From positions 38,651 through 50,966 of the forward strand of contig DIXH01000012.1 of assembly GCA_002428605.1 (NCBI GenBank): DNA of 12,316 nucleotides, in the 5' to 3' direction. The translations under genes and the position numbers were made by a program. Of this stretch, positions 7,281 to 12,316 are shown piece after piece; position 1 is the first letter of the stretch, and the number at the start of each line of letters is the position of its first letter. Below the pieces are notes generated by a model. The model did not search any database, was not told the origin of the DNA, and worked only from the letters and a program-made list of their open reading frames with translations. This DNA comes from Clostridiaceae bacterium UBA6085 (GTDB lineage Bacteria > Bacillota > Clostridia > Clostridiales > Clostridiaceae).

Positions 7281-7325
7281 ATTAAAATAAGAAACCCGTA
7301 AGAATGGATCACATTCCTACAGGTT
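7281..7325 (-). terminator. Intrinsic terminator of adhE
   Basis: A 14-bp stem pairs 7312-7325 with 7293-7306 around a 5-base loop; 12 Watson-Crick pairs and two G-T wobbles by eye. On the minus strand it is followed by TTCTTATTTTAAT. It begins 18 nt after the adhE stop and separates adhE from the downstream housekeeping cluster. Confidence 0.85.
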
Positions 7326-7343
7326 CTCCGGTTGATCCTTATA

Positions 7344-9932
7344 CTACTTTCCGTAGTATGCGTTAATGTACATTCCCTTTATTTCAGATATGAGCGGATA
7401 TCTCGGATTAGCACCCGTACACTGGTCGTCAAAGGCCTGTACGCACATCTCGTCAATATTCTCGAAGAAGTCCTCTTCCTTCACTCCAGCCTCCTGTATA
7501 GTCATTGGCAGGCCGATCTTCCTTTTCAGTTCATTTATGGCAGCGATGAGGCTCTCTATCTTCTCGTCGTCGTCTGTTCCGGGAAGTCCCAGGTAATCAG
7601 CTATCCTTGCATACCTGAACTTGATGTTAGGGTATTTGAACTGTGGGAAGGCAGCCTGCTTTCTCGGATTCTCAACTGCATTGAACCTGATGACCTCGTC
7701 AATGAGAAGGCTGTTGGCTACTCCATGTGGTATGTGGTGGTATGCACCCAGCTTGTGGGCCATGGAATGGCATACTCCGAGGAAAGCGTTGGCGAATGCC
7801 ATCCCGGCCATTGTCGACGCGTGGGCCATCTTCTCCCTCGCCTTGATATTTGTCCTTCCTTCCGTGTAGCACAGCGGCAGGTACTTGAATATGAGCCTTA
7901 TAGACTCCATTGCGAGGGCATTCGTATATTCCGATGCCAGAACAGATACGTATGCCTCCAGCGCATGTGTCAGGGCATCTATTCCTGATGCTGCCGTAAG
8001 TCCTTTAGGCATTTCCATCATGAGCTCGGTGTCAACTATGGCCATGTCAGGTGTAAGCTCGTAGTCAGCCAGCGGGTACTTGATCCCTGTGGACTCATCT
8101 GTTATTACCGCGAACGGGGTAACCTCCGAGCCTGTTCCGGCAGACGTCGGGACCGCTATGAACATCGCCTTCTCACCCAGTTTCGGGAAAGGATAGATCC
8201 TCTTCCTGATGTCCATGAACCTCATGGCCAGGTCCTCGAACCTTACCTCAGGATGCTCGTACATGGTCCACATTATCTTCGCTGCATCCATTGGCGAGCC
8301 TCCGCCTACCGCTATGATGACATCGGGATTGAAGCTTCCCATTTCCTCGGCTCCCTTCCTTGCGCAGGCAAGTGTCGGATCCGGCTCCACATCGAAGAAC
8401 ACCTTATGGTCGATCCCTGATTCATCAAGTATCTTCACTATCCTGTCGCAGTAGCCAAGGCCATAAAGCACCTTGTCGGTGACTATGAAAGCCTTCTTCT
8501 TCCTCATGTCCTTGAGCTCCAGGAGGGCAGTGCCTATAGCACCCGACTTGAAGTATATCTTTTCAGGAACCCTGAACCAAAGCATGTTCTCTCTCCTCTC
8601 AGCTACCGACTTTACATTCATGAGATGCTTGACCCCCACGTTTTCACTTATGGAATTTCCTCCCCAGCTTCCGCAGCCCAGGGTGAGTGAAGGTGCAAGC
8701 CTGAAGTTGTAGATGTCTCCGATGGCTCCCTGTGATGAAGGCATATTGATTATGGTCCTTCCTGTCTTCATCCTCGCTCCGAATGCATTTACCCTGTCCT
8801 TCATCTTCACCTGGTCGGTATACAGCACGGACGTATGCCCGAATCCTCCAAGCCTGACAAGCCTGTCTGCCTTATCCAGCGCTTCATCGAAGGTCTTGAC
8901 CCTGTACATTCCAAGCACAGGCGAAAGCTTCTCGTGTGAGAACGGCTCTTCAAGCTCTACAGACTCCACTTCTCCGATAAGCACCTTCGTATCCTCCGGA
9001 ACTGTCAGACCTGCAAGGCTTGCGATCTTTGCCGCACTCTGGCCGACGATATCAGCATTGAGCGCTCCGTTCCTGAGGATCACTCCCCTGACCGCCTCTG
9101 TCTCATCTTCGTTCAGGACATATGCTCCTCTTTCCAGGAATTCTCTCCTTACTTCATCGTAAACCTCATCCATTACTATAACTGTCTGTTCTGATGCACA
9201 GATGACACCATTGTCGAAGGTCTTCGAGAGGAGTATTGAAGATACCGCCATCTTCAGATGTGCAGTCTCGTCTATTATCGCAGGCGTATTTCCAGCGCCT
9301 ACTCCGATAGCAGGTCTTCCTGATGAATATGCTGCCTTTACCATTCCAGGCCCGCCTGTCGCGAGGATTATGTCCGCTTCCTTCATGACAGCCTGGGACA
9401 GCTCCACAGAAGGCTCATCGATCCATCCGATTATCCCTTCAGGTGCCCCTGCCTTTACGGCAGCCTCAAGCACTGTCCTTGCAGCCTCTATGGTGGACCT
9501 CTTCGCCCTTGGATGCGGGGAGAATATTATTCCGTTCCTTGTCTTAAGTGCCAGGAGCGCCTTGAATATGGCTGTCGACGTTGGGTTGGTTGTAGGGACT
9601 ATGGCGGCAACTACGCCAATCGGCTCAGCAACCTTCATTATTCCGAAGGATTCATCCTTCTCGATCACTCCACAGGTCTTCTCGTCCTTGTACTGGTTGT
9701 ATATGTATTCAGAGGCGAACTGGTTCTTGATGACCTTGTCCTCCACGATTCCCATTCCTGTCTCTTCGACCGTCATCTGTGCAAGCCTTATCCTCGCGTT
9801 GCTTGCAGCAAGCGCAGCCATCCTGAAGATCTCGTCTACCTGTTCCTGTGTATACGCAGAGTATTTTCTTTGTGCTTCCCTGACTTCTTCAAACTTAGAG
9901 ATGAGTTCAGTTACATTTCCAACAGTCTTCAT
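7344..9932 (-). CDS. adhE: Bifunctional acetaldehyde-CoA/alcohol dehydrogenase
   Basis: AdhE reduces acetyl-CoA to acetaldehyde and then to ethanol with two NADH, the main fermentative electron sink; it forms filaments called spirosomes in other bacteria. The 862-aa length is full. The N-terminal CoA-acylating aldehyde dehydrogenase (about 1-440) shows PTTNPTS near 113-119, GVGAGNTPA at 210-218 and the catalytic Cys245 in NGVICASEQ. A linker (about 440-455) leads to the iron-dependent alcohol dehydrogenase with GGGSPMDAAK (543-552), PTSAGTGSEVTPFAVI and iron ligands D652, H656, H722 and H736. All match the E. coli residues at an offset of one. The start is ATG at 9932 with GGAG five bases upstream. 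It is a single-gene unit with its own promoter(s), Rex-like operators and terminator, and sits between efp/DUF5655 and the nusB cluster, probably as an accessory insertion in an otherwise housekeeping neighbourhood. Confidence 0.98.
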   Translation of the reverse strand: MKTVGNVTELISKFEEVREAQRKYSAYTQEQVDEIFRMAALAASNARIRLAQMTVEETGMGIVEDKVIKNQFASEYIYNQYKDEKTCGVIEKDESFGIMKVAEPIGVVAAIVPTTNPTSTAIFKALLALKTRNGIIFSPHPRAKRSTIEAARTVLEAAVKAGAPEGIIGWIDEPSVELSQAVMKEADIILATGGPGMVKAAYSSGRPAIGVGAGNTPAIIDETAHLKMAVSSILLSKTFDNGVICASEQTVIVMDEVYDEVRREFLERGAYVLNEDETEAVRGVILRNGALNADIVGQSAAKIASLAGLTVPEDTKVLIGEVESVELEEPFSHEKLSPVLGMYRVKTFDEALDKADRLVRLGGFGHTSVLYTDQVKMKDRVNAFGARMKTGRTIINMPSSQGAIGDIYNFRLAPSLTLGCGSWGGNSISENVGVKHLMNVKSVAERRENMLWFRVPEKIYFKSGAIGTALLELKDMRKKKAFIVTDKVLYGLGYCDRIVKILDESGIDHKVFFDVEPDPTLACARKGAEEMGSFNPDVIIAVGGGSPMDAAKIMWTMYEHPEVRFEDLAMRFMDIRKRIYPFPKLGEKAMFIAVPTSAGTGSEVTPFAVITDESTGIKYPLADYELTPDMAIVDTELMMEMPKGLTAASGIDALTHALEAYVSVLASEYTNALAMESIRLIFKYLPLCYTEGRTNIKAREKMAHASTMAGMAFANAFLGVCHSMAHKLGAYHHIPHGVANSLLIDEVIRFNAVENPRKQAAFPQFKYPNIKFRYARIADYLGLPGTDDDEKIESLIAAINELKRKIGLPMTIQEAGVKEEDFFENIDEMCVQAFDDQCTGANPRYPLISEIKGMYINAYYGK

Positions 9933-9945
9933 ATTCTCTCCGCCT

Positions 9946-9963
9946 TTGTTAATTATTTATCAC
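9946..9963. promoter_or_regulatory. Candidate Rex operator 1 (adhE proximal)
   Basis: TTGTTAA-TTAT-TTATCAC, compared with the clostridial Rex consensus TTGTTAA-N4-TTAACAA: one half matches 7/7 and the other 5/7. It overlaps the predicted start site of the proximal adhE promoter. Rex is a repressor released by NADH, and adhE is a standard member of its regulon in Clostridia; the match is seen, the binding is inferred. Confidence 0.65.
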
Positions 9964-9969
9964 ATTGCC

Positions 9970-9998
9970 ATTGTAACAAGGTATACCCCTAGAGTCAA
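9970..9998 (-). promoter_or_regulatory. Proximal adhE promoter
   Basis: On the minus strand, -35 TTGACT (9998-9993), 17-nt spacer and -10 TACAAT (9975-9970). The predicted start is near 9963, with a leader of about 31 nt to the ATG at 9932. The predicted start falls on the edge of candidate Rex operator 1, so repressor binding would block initiation. Confidence 0.75.
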
Positions 9999-10004
9999 GT
10001 ATTA

Positions 10005-10022
10005 TTGTTAAATTTTTAATTA
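10005..10022. promoter_or_regulatory. Candidate Rex operator 2 (adhE distal)
   Basis: TTGTTAA-ATTT-TTAATTA matches the Rex consensus 7/7 in one half and 5/7 in the other. It lies upstream of the proximal -35 and overlaps the -10 of a second possible promoter. Its centre is 59 bp from that of operator 1. AT-richness raises the chance of accidental matches, so confidence is lower than for operator 1. Confidence 0.5.
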
Positions 10023-10047
10023 TATTATTTTATGATGACTCTTTCAC
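10019..10047 (-). promoter_or_regulatory. Possible distal adhE promoter
   Basis: On the minus strand a perfect TATAAT (10024-10019) is preceded, with a 17-nt spacer, by GTGAAA (10047-10042), which matches the -35 consensus at 4 of 6 positions. The start would fall near 10012, inside candidate Rex operator 2. The DNA here is very AT-rich, so a chance -10 is quite possible. Confidence 0.35.
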
Positions 10048-10074
10048 ATGTAAACGTAGTCATTATTCATGATT

Positions 10075-10101
10075 CGATAATTTCAGCTAAAGCTTTTATC
10101 G
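10075..10101. repeat. Imperfect 27-bp inverted repeat upstream of adhE
   Basis: Outer arms CGATAA (10075-10080) and TTATCG (10096-10101) are perfect, with AGCT-AA-AGCT in the centre. There is no T-tract on either side, so it is not an obvious terminator. It may be a regulator site for adhE, or nothing. Confidence 0.3.
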
Positions 10102-10162
10102 GGCCAATTTCTCAGATACCCCTGATTTACAGCTTTTTTCGTTTCTTTTTTCACAATCTTCA

Positions 10163-10193
10163 AGGAAAGAATATCCTGCCTGATGAAGCAGGG
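10163..10193 (-). terminator. Weak terminator-like hairpin after the DUF5655 gene
   Basis: On the minus strand CCTGC (10192-10188) and GCAGG (10179-10175) form a 5-bp stem with an 8-base loop, followed by ATATTCTTTCC. It starts 12 nt after the stop of the DUF5655-like gene. The stem is short and the T-run interrupted, so termination would be weak. Confidence 0.35.
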
Positions 10194-10199
10194 TGATTC

Positions 10200-10213
10200 G
10201 ATCATTAATGATC
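10200..10213. repeat. Perfect 14-bp palindrome over the DUF5655 stop codon
   Basis: GATCATTAATGATC reads the same on both strands. It covers the last codons and stop of the DUF5655-like gene. It could be part of a 3' structure or a protein site; it could also be chance. Confidence 0.4.
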
Positions 10214-10588
10214 ATTTGACAGCAAATATGCCTCTTCAATGAGATTTGAGACCTCGTCATCCAAGTCTTTGGCATCTGTGATCATGATATGGGTGGTCCA
10301 CCTGCCGGGATATGGTTCAACCGCTTCGGCAACCCTGTCAGAATCAACCCTCCTCCGAAGGGCCAGTGTAAGTACCAGGCATCCTTCAGGCCTGCCTTTT
10401 CCGGTATGGAGCGGCATCCAGACCCAGGCGAATCTTCTTTTAGTGCCGAATGATATCTGTGATTTGCCCATATGCTCATCTGAAGCTCCAAAAGCTTCAA
10501 TGGCTTCTCTGATCGAGCAGAACAAAGCTACCCTGCCTCCGTCTTCCCTGAAAAAATGAAACAGTGATTCCTGTGACAGACCTTTCAT
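10205..10588 (-). CDS. DUF5655-like small protein, function unknown
   Basis: A 127-aa protein with no signal peptide or membrane segment. I recognise the general DUF5655 pattern: KSQISFGTKRRFAWVWMP (42-59), a strand ending in LALRRRVDSDRV, then EPYPGRWTTHIMI (91-103) and the closing DLDDEVSNLIEEAYLLS (108-124). No enzymatic motif is evident and the biochemical function is, as far as I know, not established, so I give none. Start choice: an in-frame ATG further upstream (10651) would place the first 21 codons across the efp terminator hairpin, whereas ATG at 10588 has GGAGG exactly six bases upstream, so the short form is right. It lies 24 nt after the hairpin that ends efp and has no recognisable promoter, so it is probably expressed by readthrough from efp. 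Confidence 0.75.
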   Translation of the reverse strand: MKGLSQESLFHFFREDGGRVALFCSIREAIEAFGASDEHMGKSQISFGTKRRFAWVWMPLHTGKGRPEGCLVLTLALRRRVDSDRVAEAVEPYPGRWTTHIMITDAKDLDDEVSNLIEEAYLLSNDH

Positions 10589-10607
10589 AGTATCCCTCCG
10601 TATGCAG

Positions 10608-10644
10608 AGAAAAAGCCGGCAGAGGGTCACCCCCTTGCCGGCTT
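10608..10644 (-). terminator. Intrinsic terminator of efp
   Basis: Nine outer pairs join AAGCCGGCA with TGCCGGCTT (10636-10644 and 10613-10621); AGGG/CCCT extend the stem past a one-base bulge. On the minus strand it runs into TTTTTCTCT. It begins 12 nt after the efp stop. It is one of the two strongest hairpins in the window. Confidence 0.88.
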
Positions 10645-10656
10645 GCTTCAAGGGCC

Positions 10657-11214
10657 TTAAACCCTTTCCATGTACTCTCCAGTTCTTGTATCTATCCTTA
10701 TGGCATCCCCTTCGTTTATGAAGAAAGGAACCATTACCTGTGCTCCGGTCTCTACGATCGCAGGCTTAAGCGCGTTTGTAGCCGTATTTCCCTTTACTCC
10801 GGGCTCTGTCTCGGTGATGACAAGCTCGACGAAGTTAGGTGCTTCAACTGAGAATGCATCTCCCTTGTAGAACTTTATTACCGCAAAATTGTTTTCCTTC
10901 AGGAACTTTATCGCATCTTCAACCTTCTCATAGTTGAGAGGGATCTGCTCGTAGGTCTCCTGGTCCATGAAATAGTACAGCTCTCCGTCATTGTAGAGAT
11001 ACTGCATTTCCTTTCTCTCGATTACAGCTTCCTGAAGCTTTGTAGTCGGGTTGAAGGTTGTGTCCGTGGTTCCGCCAGAGATTACATTCCTGAGCTTTGT
11101 CCTTACGAATGCCGCTCCCTTTCCTGGCTTGACATGAAGAAAGTCAAGTACTACGAATACCTGTCCGTCCTGCTCGAAGGTTGTGCCTTTTCTCAATTCA
11201 CTTGCTGATATCAT
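10657..11214 (-). CDS. efp: Elongation factor P
   Basis: EF-P binds the ribosome between the P and E sites and relieves stalling at polyproline stretches. The 185-aa length and the three-barrel layout (KOW-like domain 1-60, central OB 65-125, C-terminal OB 130-185) are typical. The functional loop is HVKPGKGAAFVRTK, with Lys32 at the tip where the post-translational modification sits in other species. The C-terminal signature GVKGNTATNALKPAIVETGAQVMVP-FINEGDAIRIDTRTGEY is intact. The start is ATG at 11214 with GGAGG seven bases upstream. In many Clostridia pepP and aroQ lie between aroK and efp; here that space is a non-coding 223-base stretch with a promoter and structured RNA. A strong terminator follows. 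Confidence 0.98.
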   Translation of the reverse strand: MISASELRKGTTFEQDGQVFVVLDFLHVKPGKGAAFVRTKLRNVISGGTTDTTFNPTTKLQEAVIERKEMQYLYNDGELYYFMDQETYEQIPLNYEKVEDAIKFLKENNFAVIKFYKGDAFSVEAPNFVELVITETEPGVKGNTATNALKPAIVETGAQVMVPFFINEGDAIRIDTRTGEYMERV

Positions 11215-11239
11215 TGTTTTCCCTCCAAATAATCTAACA

Positions 11240-11383
11240 AAGCCCCTCCAGGGACCTGTGCGGGCATTTCGCTCACCTTGGTCATGGGGCTTGTCAACCT
11301 AAGTCGTTACGATGCTATAGGCCGATCATGCACTCATAACCTGTGGACGGCTCTGGGCATCATGTACCATTTCGCAATTTACC
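11240..11383 (-). ncRNA. Unidentified structured leader or small RNA upstream of efp
   Basis: Between a predicted start near 11383 and efp lies a stretch with no supported gene. On the minus strand I find a 7-bp helix AAGCCCC/GGGGCUU (11292-11286 with 11246-11240) enclosing GACC/GGUC (11283-11280 with 11256-11253) and an apical GC-rich hairpin. Before it is an imperfect hairpin from 11321 to 11298 (CCUA...UAGG outer, UCG-UAA-CGA inner), and GCCG/CGGC (11351-11348 with 11324-11321) may form an alternative. The 3' helix is followed by the U-rich UUUGUUAGAUUAUUU and then the efp ribosome binding site. I do not recognise SAM, TPP, FMN, THF, T-box, cobalamin, tmRNA, RNase P or SRP motifs. A divergent 6S-like RNA or an efp leader are the options; neither is shown. 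Confidence 0.45.
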
Positions 11384-11389
11384 AAGGAT

Positions 11390-11418
11390 ATTCTATCAGA
11401 AAGGAGGTACATTTGCAA
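11390..11418 (-). promoter_or_regulatory. Promoter for the leader RNA and efp
   Basis: On the minus strand, -35 TTGCAA (11418-11413), 17-nt spacer and -10 TAGAAT (11395-11390). The predicted start is a G near 11383, 169 nt before the efp start codon. The -35 lies within the palindrome at 11414-11430. Confidence 0.65.
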
Positions 11419-11430
11419 TTGGCAATTGCA
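11414..11430. repeat. Perfect 17-bp palindrome over the -35 of the efp promoter
   Basis: TGCAATTG-N-CAATTGCA, 8-bp perfect arms around a single base, 7 nt after the aroK stop. It has no T-tract and a one-base centre, so it is a poor terminator for aroK; its position over the -35 suggests a repressor operator. Confidence 0.55.
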
Positions 11431-11437
11431 TGTTGTC

Positions 11438-11950
11438 TTAAATGGTTTTTTTAACAATCCCCAGCGCATTTAACCTTTCGAGAGCTTTAGCCAGATTTGA
11501 CCTTGAGTCCAGGCTGCCGTCTATGATGATACCTGCCTTCTCGTAGAATGGCTTTCTTTCAGAATATAGCTTCCTGAGCTTATCATGGCTGTTTGAAAGA
11601 GGCCTTGTCTTGTCATGCTTAAGCCTTTTCCAGAGTATGTCGATGCTTGTCTTGATGTATATCACGTGAGAATCTTGAAGCATCCTGTCCATGTTTCCGC
11701 TAAAGATCGGAAATCCTCCTCCGGTTGAGATGATCAGGTCGTCCATTTTGAGAACCTCGTCCAGGATCTCACGCTCCAGCTCCCTGAAAGTCTTCTCTCC
11801 CTCCTCAGTTATTATCCGGCTTGGGGTCTTTCCGTGTTTCTCAGTTATCAGCCTGTCCGTATCTACAGCCTTCATTCCTGTCGCAGCTGCCAAAAGCCTG
11901 CCAAGTGTTGTTTTGCCGCTTCCGGGCATCCCCACAATGAATATCCTCAT
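11438..11950 (-). CDS. aroK: Shikimate kinase
   Basis: Phosphorylates shikimate at the 3-hydroxyl with ATP, the fifth step of the shikimate route to chorismate and aromatic amino acids. The 170-aa length is normal. Visible: the Walker A loop GMPGSGKTT (7-15), DTD with D32 (shikimate binding), GEKTFRELE with R57, the glycine-rich STGGG (75-79), the lid segment with R116 (KTRPL) and the RKPFYEKA element near 132-139. The start is ATG at 11950, with AAGGAG seven bases upstream; it directly abuts the TGA of the preceding gene (TGAATG), so translation is probably coupled. No clear terminator follows: only a palindrome and then the promoter of the efp leader. Confidence 0.96.
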   Translation of the reverse strand: MRIFIVGMPGSGKTTLGRLLAAATGMKAVDTDRLITEKHGKTPSRIITEEGEKTFRELEREILDEVLKMDDLIISTGGGFPIFSGNMDRMLQDSHVIYIKTSIDILWKRLKHDKTRPLSNSHDKLRKLYSERKPFYEKAGIIIDGSLDSRSNLAKALERLNALGIVKKTI

Positions 11951-12316
11951 TCATATGCTCCTTATCCTCAGTATTGGGTACTCTTCCCAAATGAGTTCAA
12001 GCTCTCTCTTAAGGACATGTCTCGTGTCCGATATGTAGAGCATCATACGATTATTATATATCCCTTTCAGTGAAAGTGTACAGGTCCCGTATGACAAGGT
12101 TTTACCTGCCGAAAAGAAGCTCCTGGCATCGAGAGGGCCTGGAAACCTTGCAGCAAGTGCAGCCTCAAGGCCTGGCAGGTCCTTCTCAAGCTCAGAGTAC
12201 CTCAGGTCCAGTGAATAGACTCCCTCCTCGATGAACGTGTGGCTCAATACAAGCCTCGAAGTCCTGGCAGTGAGGGCAGCCATAAGCACCAGAAGCAGAA
12301 AAAGGTGCTGGACCGA
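11951..12316 (-). CDS. Membrane-anchored protein of unknown function, C-terminal part
   Basis: The reading frame is open to the window edge, giving 121 codons of a longer protein. In-frame GTG (12289) and ATG (12283) codons have no ribosome binding site, so the true start lies outside. The visible N-terminal part is hydrophobic, VQHLFLLLVLMAALTA, followed by TSRL and a soluble portion with alternating charged and aliphatic residues. One strong helix near the start followed by a mixed domain resembles the layout of minor pilin-like or assembly proteins, and type IV pilus genes often stand before aroK in Clostridia. I see no prepilin cleavage site here because the region is outside. The family is not recognised; the pilus link is inference from context only. 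It abuts aroK with zero spacing. Confidence 0.6.
   Translation of the reverse strand, partial: SVQHLFLLLVLMAALTARTSRLVLSHTFIEEGVYSLDLRYSELEKDLPGLEAALAARFPGPLDARSFFSAGKTLSYGTCTLSLKGIYNNRMMLYISDTRHVLKRELELIWEEYPILRIRSI

Noticed and set aside
7332..7988. 218-codon plus-strand frame opposite the 3' end of adhE
   Set aside because: Antisense shadow; it begins within the adhE terminator region and shows no protein family pattern.
9202..10011. Long open frame on the plus strand opposite the 5' half of adhE
   Set aside because: It is antisense to a well-recognised gene, its protein is low-complexity (Ser, Ala, Ile, Pro rich) as expected for a complementary frame, and it has no family motif.
9983..10123. 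Repeated octamer ATACCCCT (9983-9990 and 10116-10123) upstream of adhE
   Set aside because: Only two copies, too short to separate from chance; the first is simply the promoter spacer.
10134..10151. T-rich run on the plus strand resembling a terminator tail
   Set aside because: No GC hairpin precedes it and there is no plus-strand gene to terminate.
11315..11375. Short peptides (9-14 codons) starting at ATGs in the efp leader
   Set aside because: None has a ribosome binding site, and the region is better explained as structured RNA.
1..12316. CRISPR arrays, insertion sequences, tRNA or rRNA genes, phage modules
   Set aside because: No spaced direct repeats, transposase motifs, terminal inverted repeats or tRNA/rRNA signatures were seen on either strand.

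Overview
The window looks like chromosomal DNA from a fermentative anaerobic Firmicute of the class Clostridia, with roughly balanced base composition. Three things point there: the gene order efp / asp23-family / nusB-folD-xseA-xseB-ispA-dxs-tlyA-nadK, strong AGGAGG-type ribosome binding sites, and a full-length bifunctional AdhE. Every gene I can support lies on the minus strand, so transcription runs from the high-coordinate end to the low end. No mobile element, CRISPR array, tRNA or rRNA gene was seen.

In the direction of transcription, 12316-11438 holds the 3' part of a small membrane-anchored protein of unknown function, directly abutting aroK (shikimate kinase). A 223-base gap (11437-11215) follows. 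It contains a perfect 17-bp palindrome, a good sigma-70-type promoter and about 145-170 nt of apparently structured RNA leading into efp (elongation factor P). After a strong intrinsic terminator comes a small DUF5655-like gene with no visible promoter of its own. Next is a 272-base AT-rich regulatory gap (10204-9933) and then adhE. That gap holds two promoter candidates, each overlapped by a good match to the clostridial Rex operator, so adhE is probably controlled by the NADH/NAD+ ratio. adhE ends in a 14-bp hairpin terminator.

From 7239 down to 1 runs a long tight cluster: an Asp23/Gls24-family gene with its own consensus promoter, an internal terminator, nusB (antitermination), folD (one-carbon metabolism), xseA-xseB (exonuclease VII), ispA-dxs (MEP/isoprenoid pathway), tlyA (rRNA 2'-O-methylation) and nadK (NAD kinase, cut by the window edge). 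From nusB to nadK, gaps are 0-19 nt or the genes overlap, so translational coupling is likely. dxs and ispA form an isoprenoid pair, and xseB and xseA encode the two subunits of one nuclease.

Most of the window is ordinary housekeeping DNA. The points most worth a second look are: a FolD in which the catalytic lysine and the active-site glutamine of the cyclohydrolase reaction are replaced (Q53, L97); the duplicated promoter/Rex-operator arrangement of adhE; the unidentified structured leader or small RNA before efp; and the terminator plus hairpin-separated ribosome binding site ahead of nusB. All functional statements come from reading the sequence and recalled family knowledge; nothing was searched.
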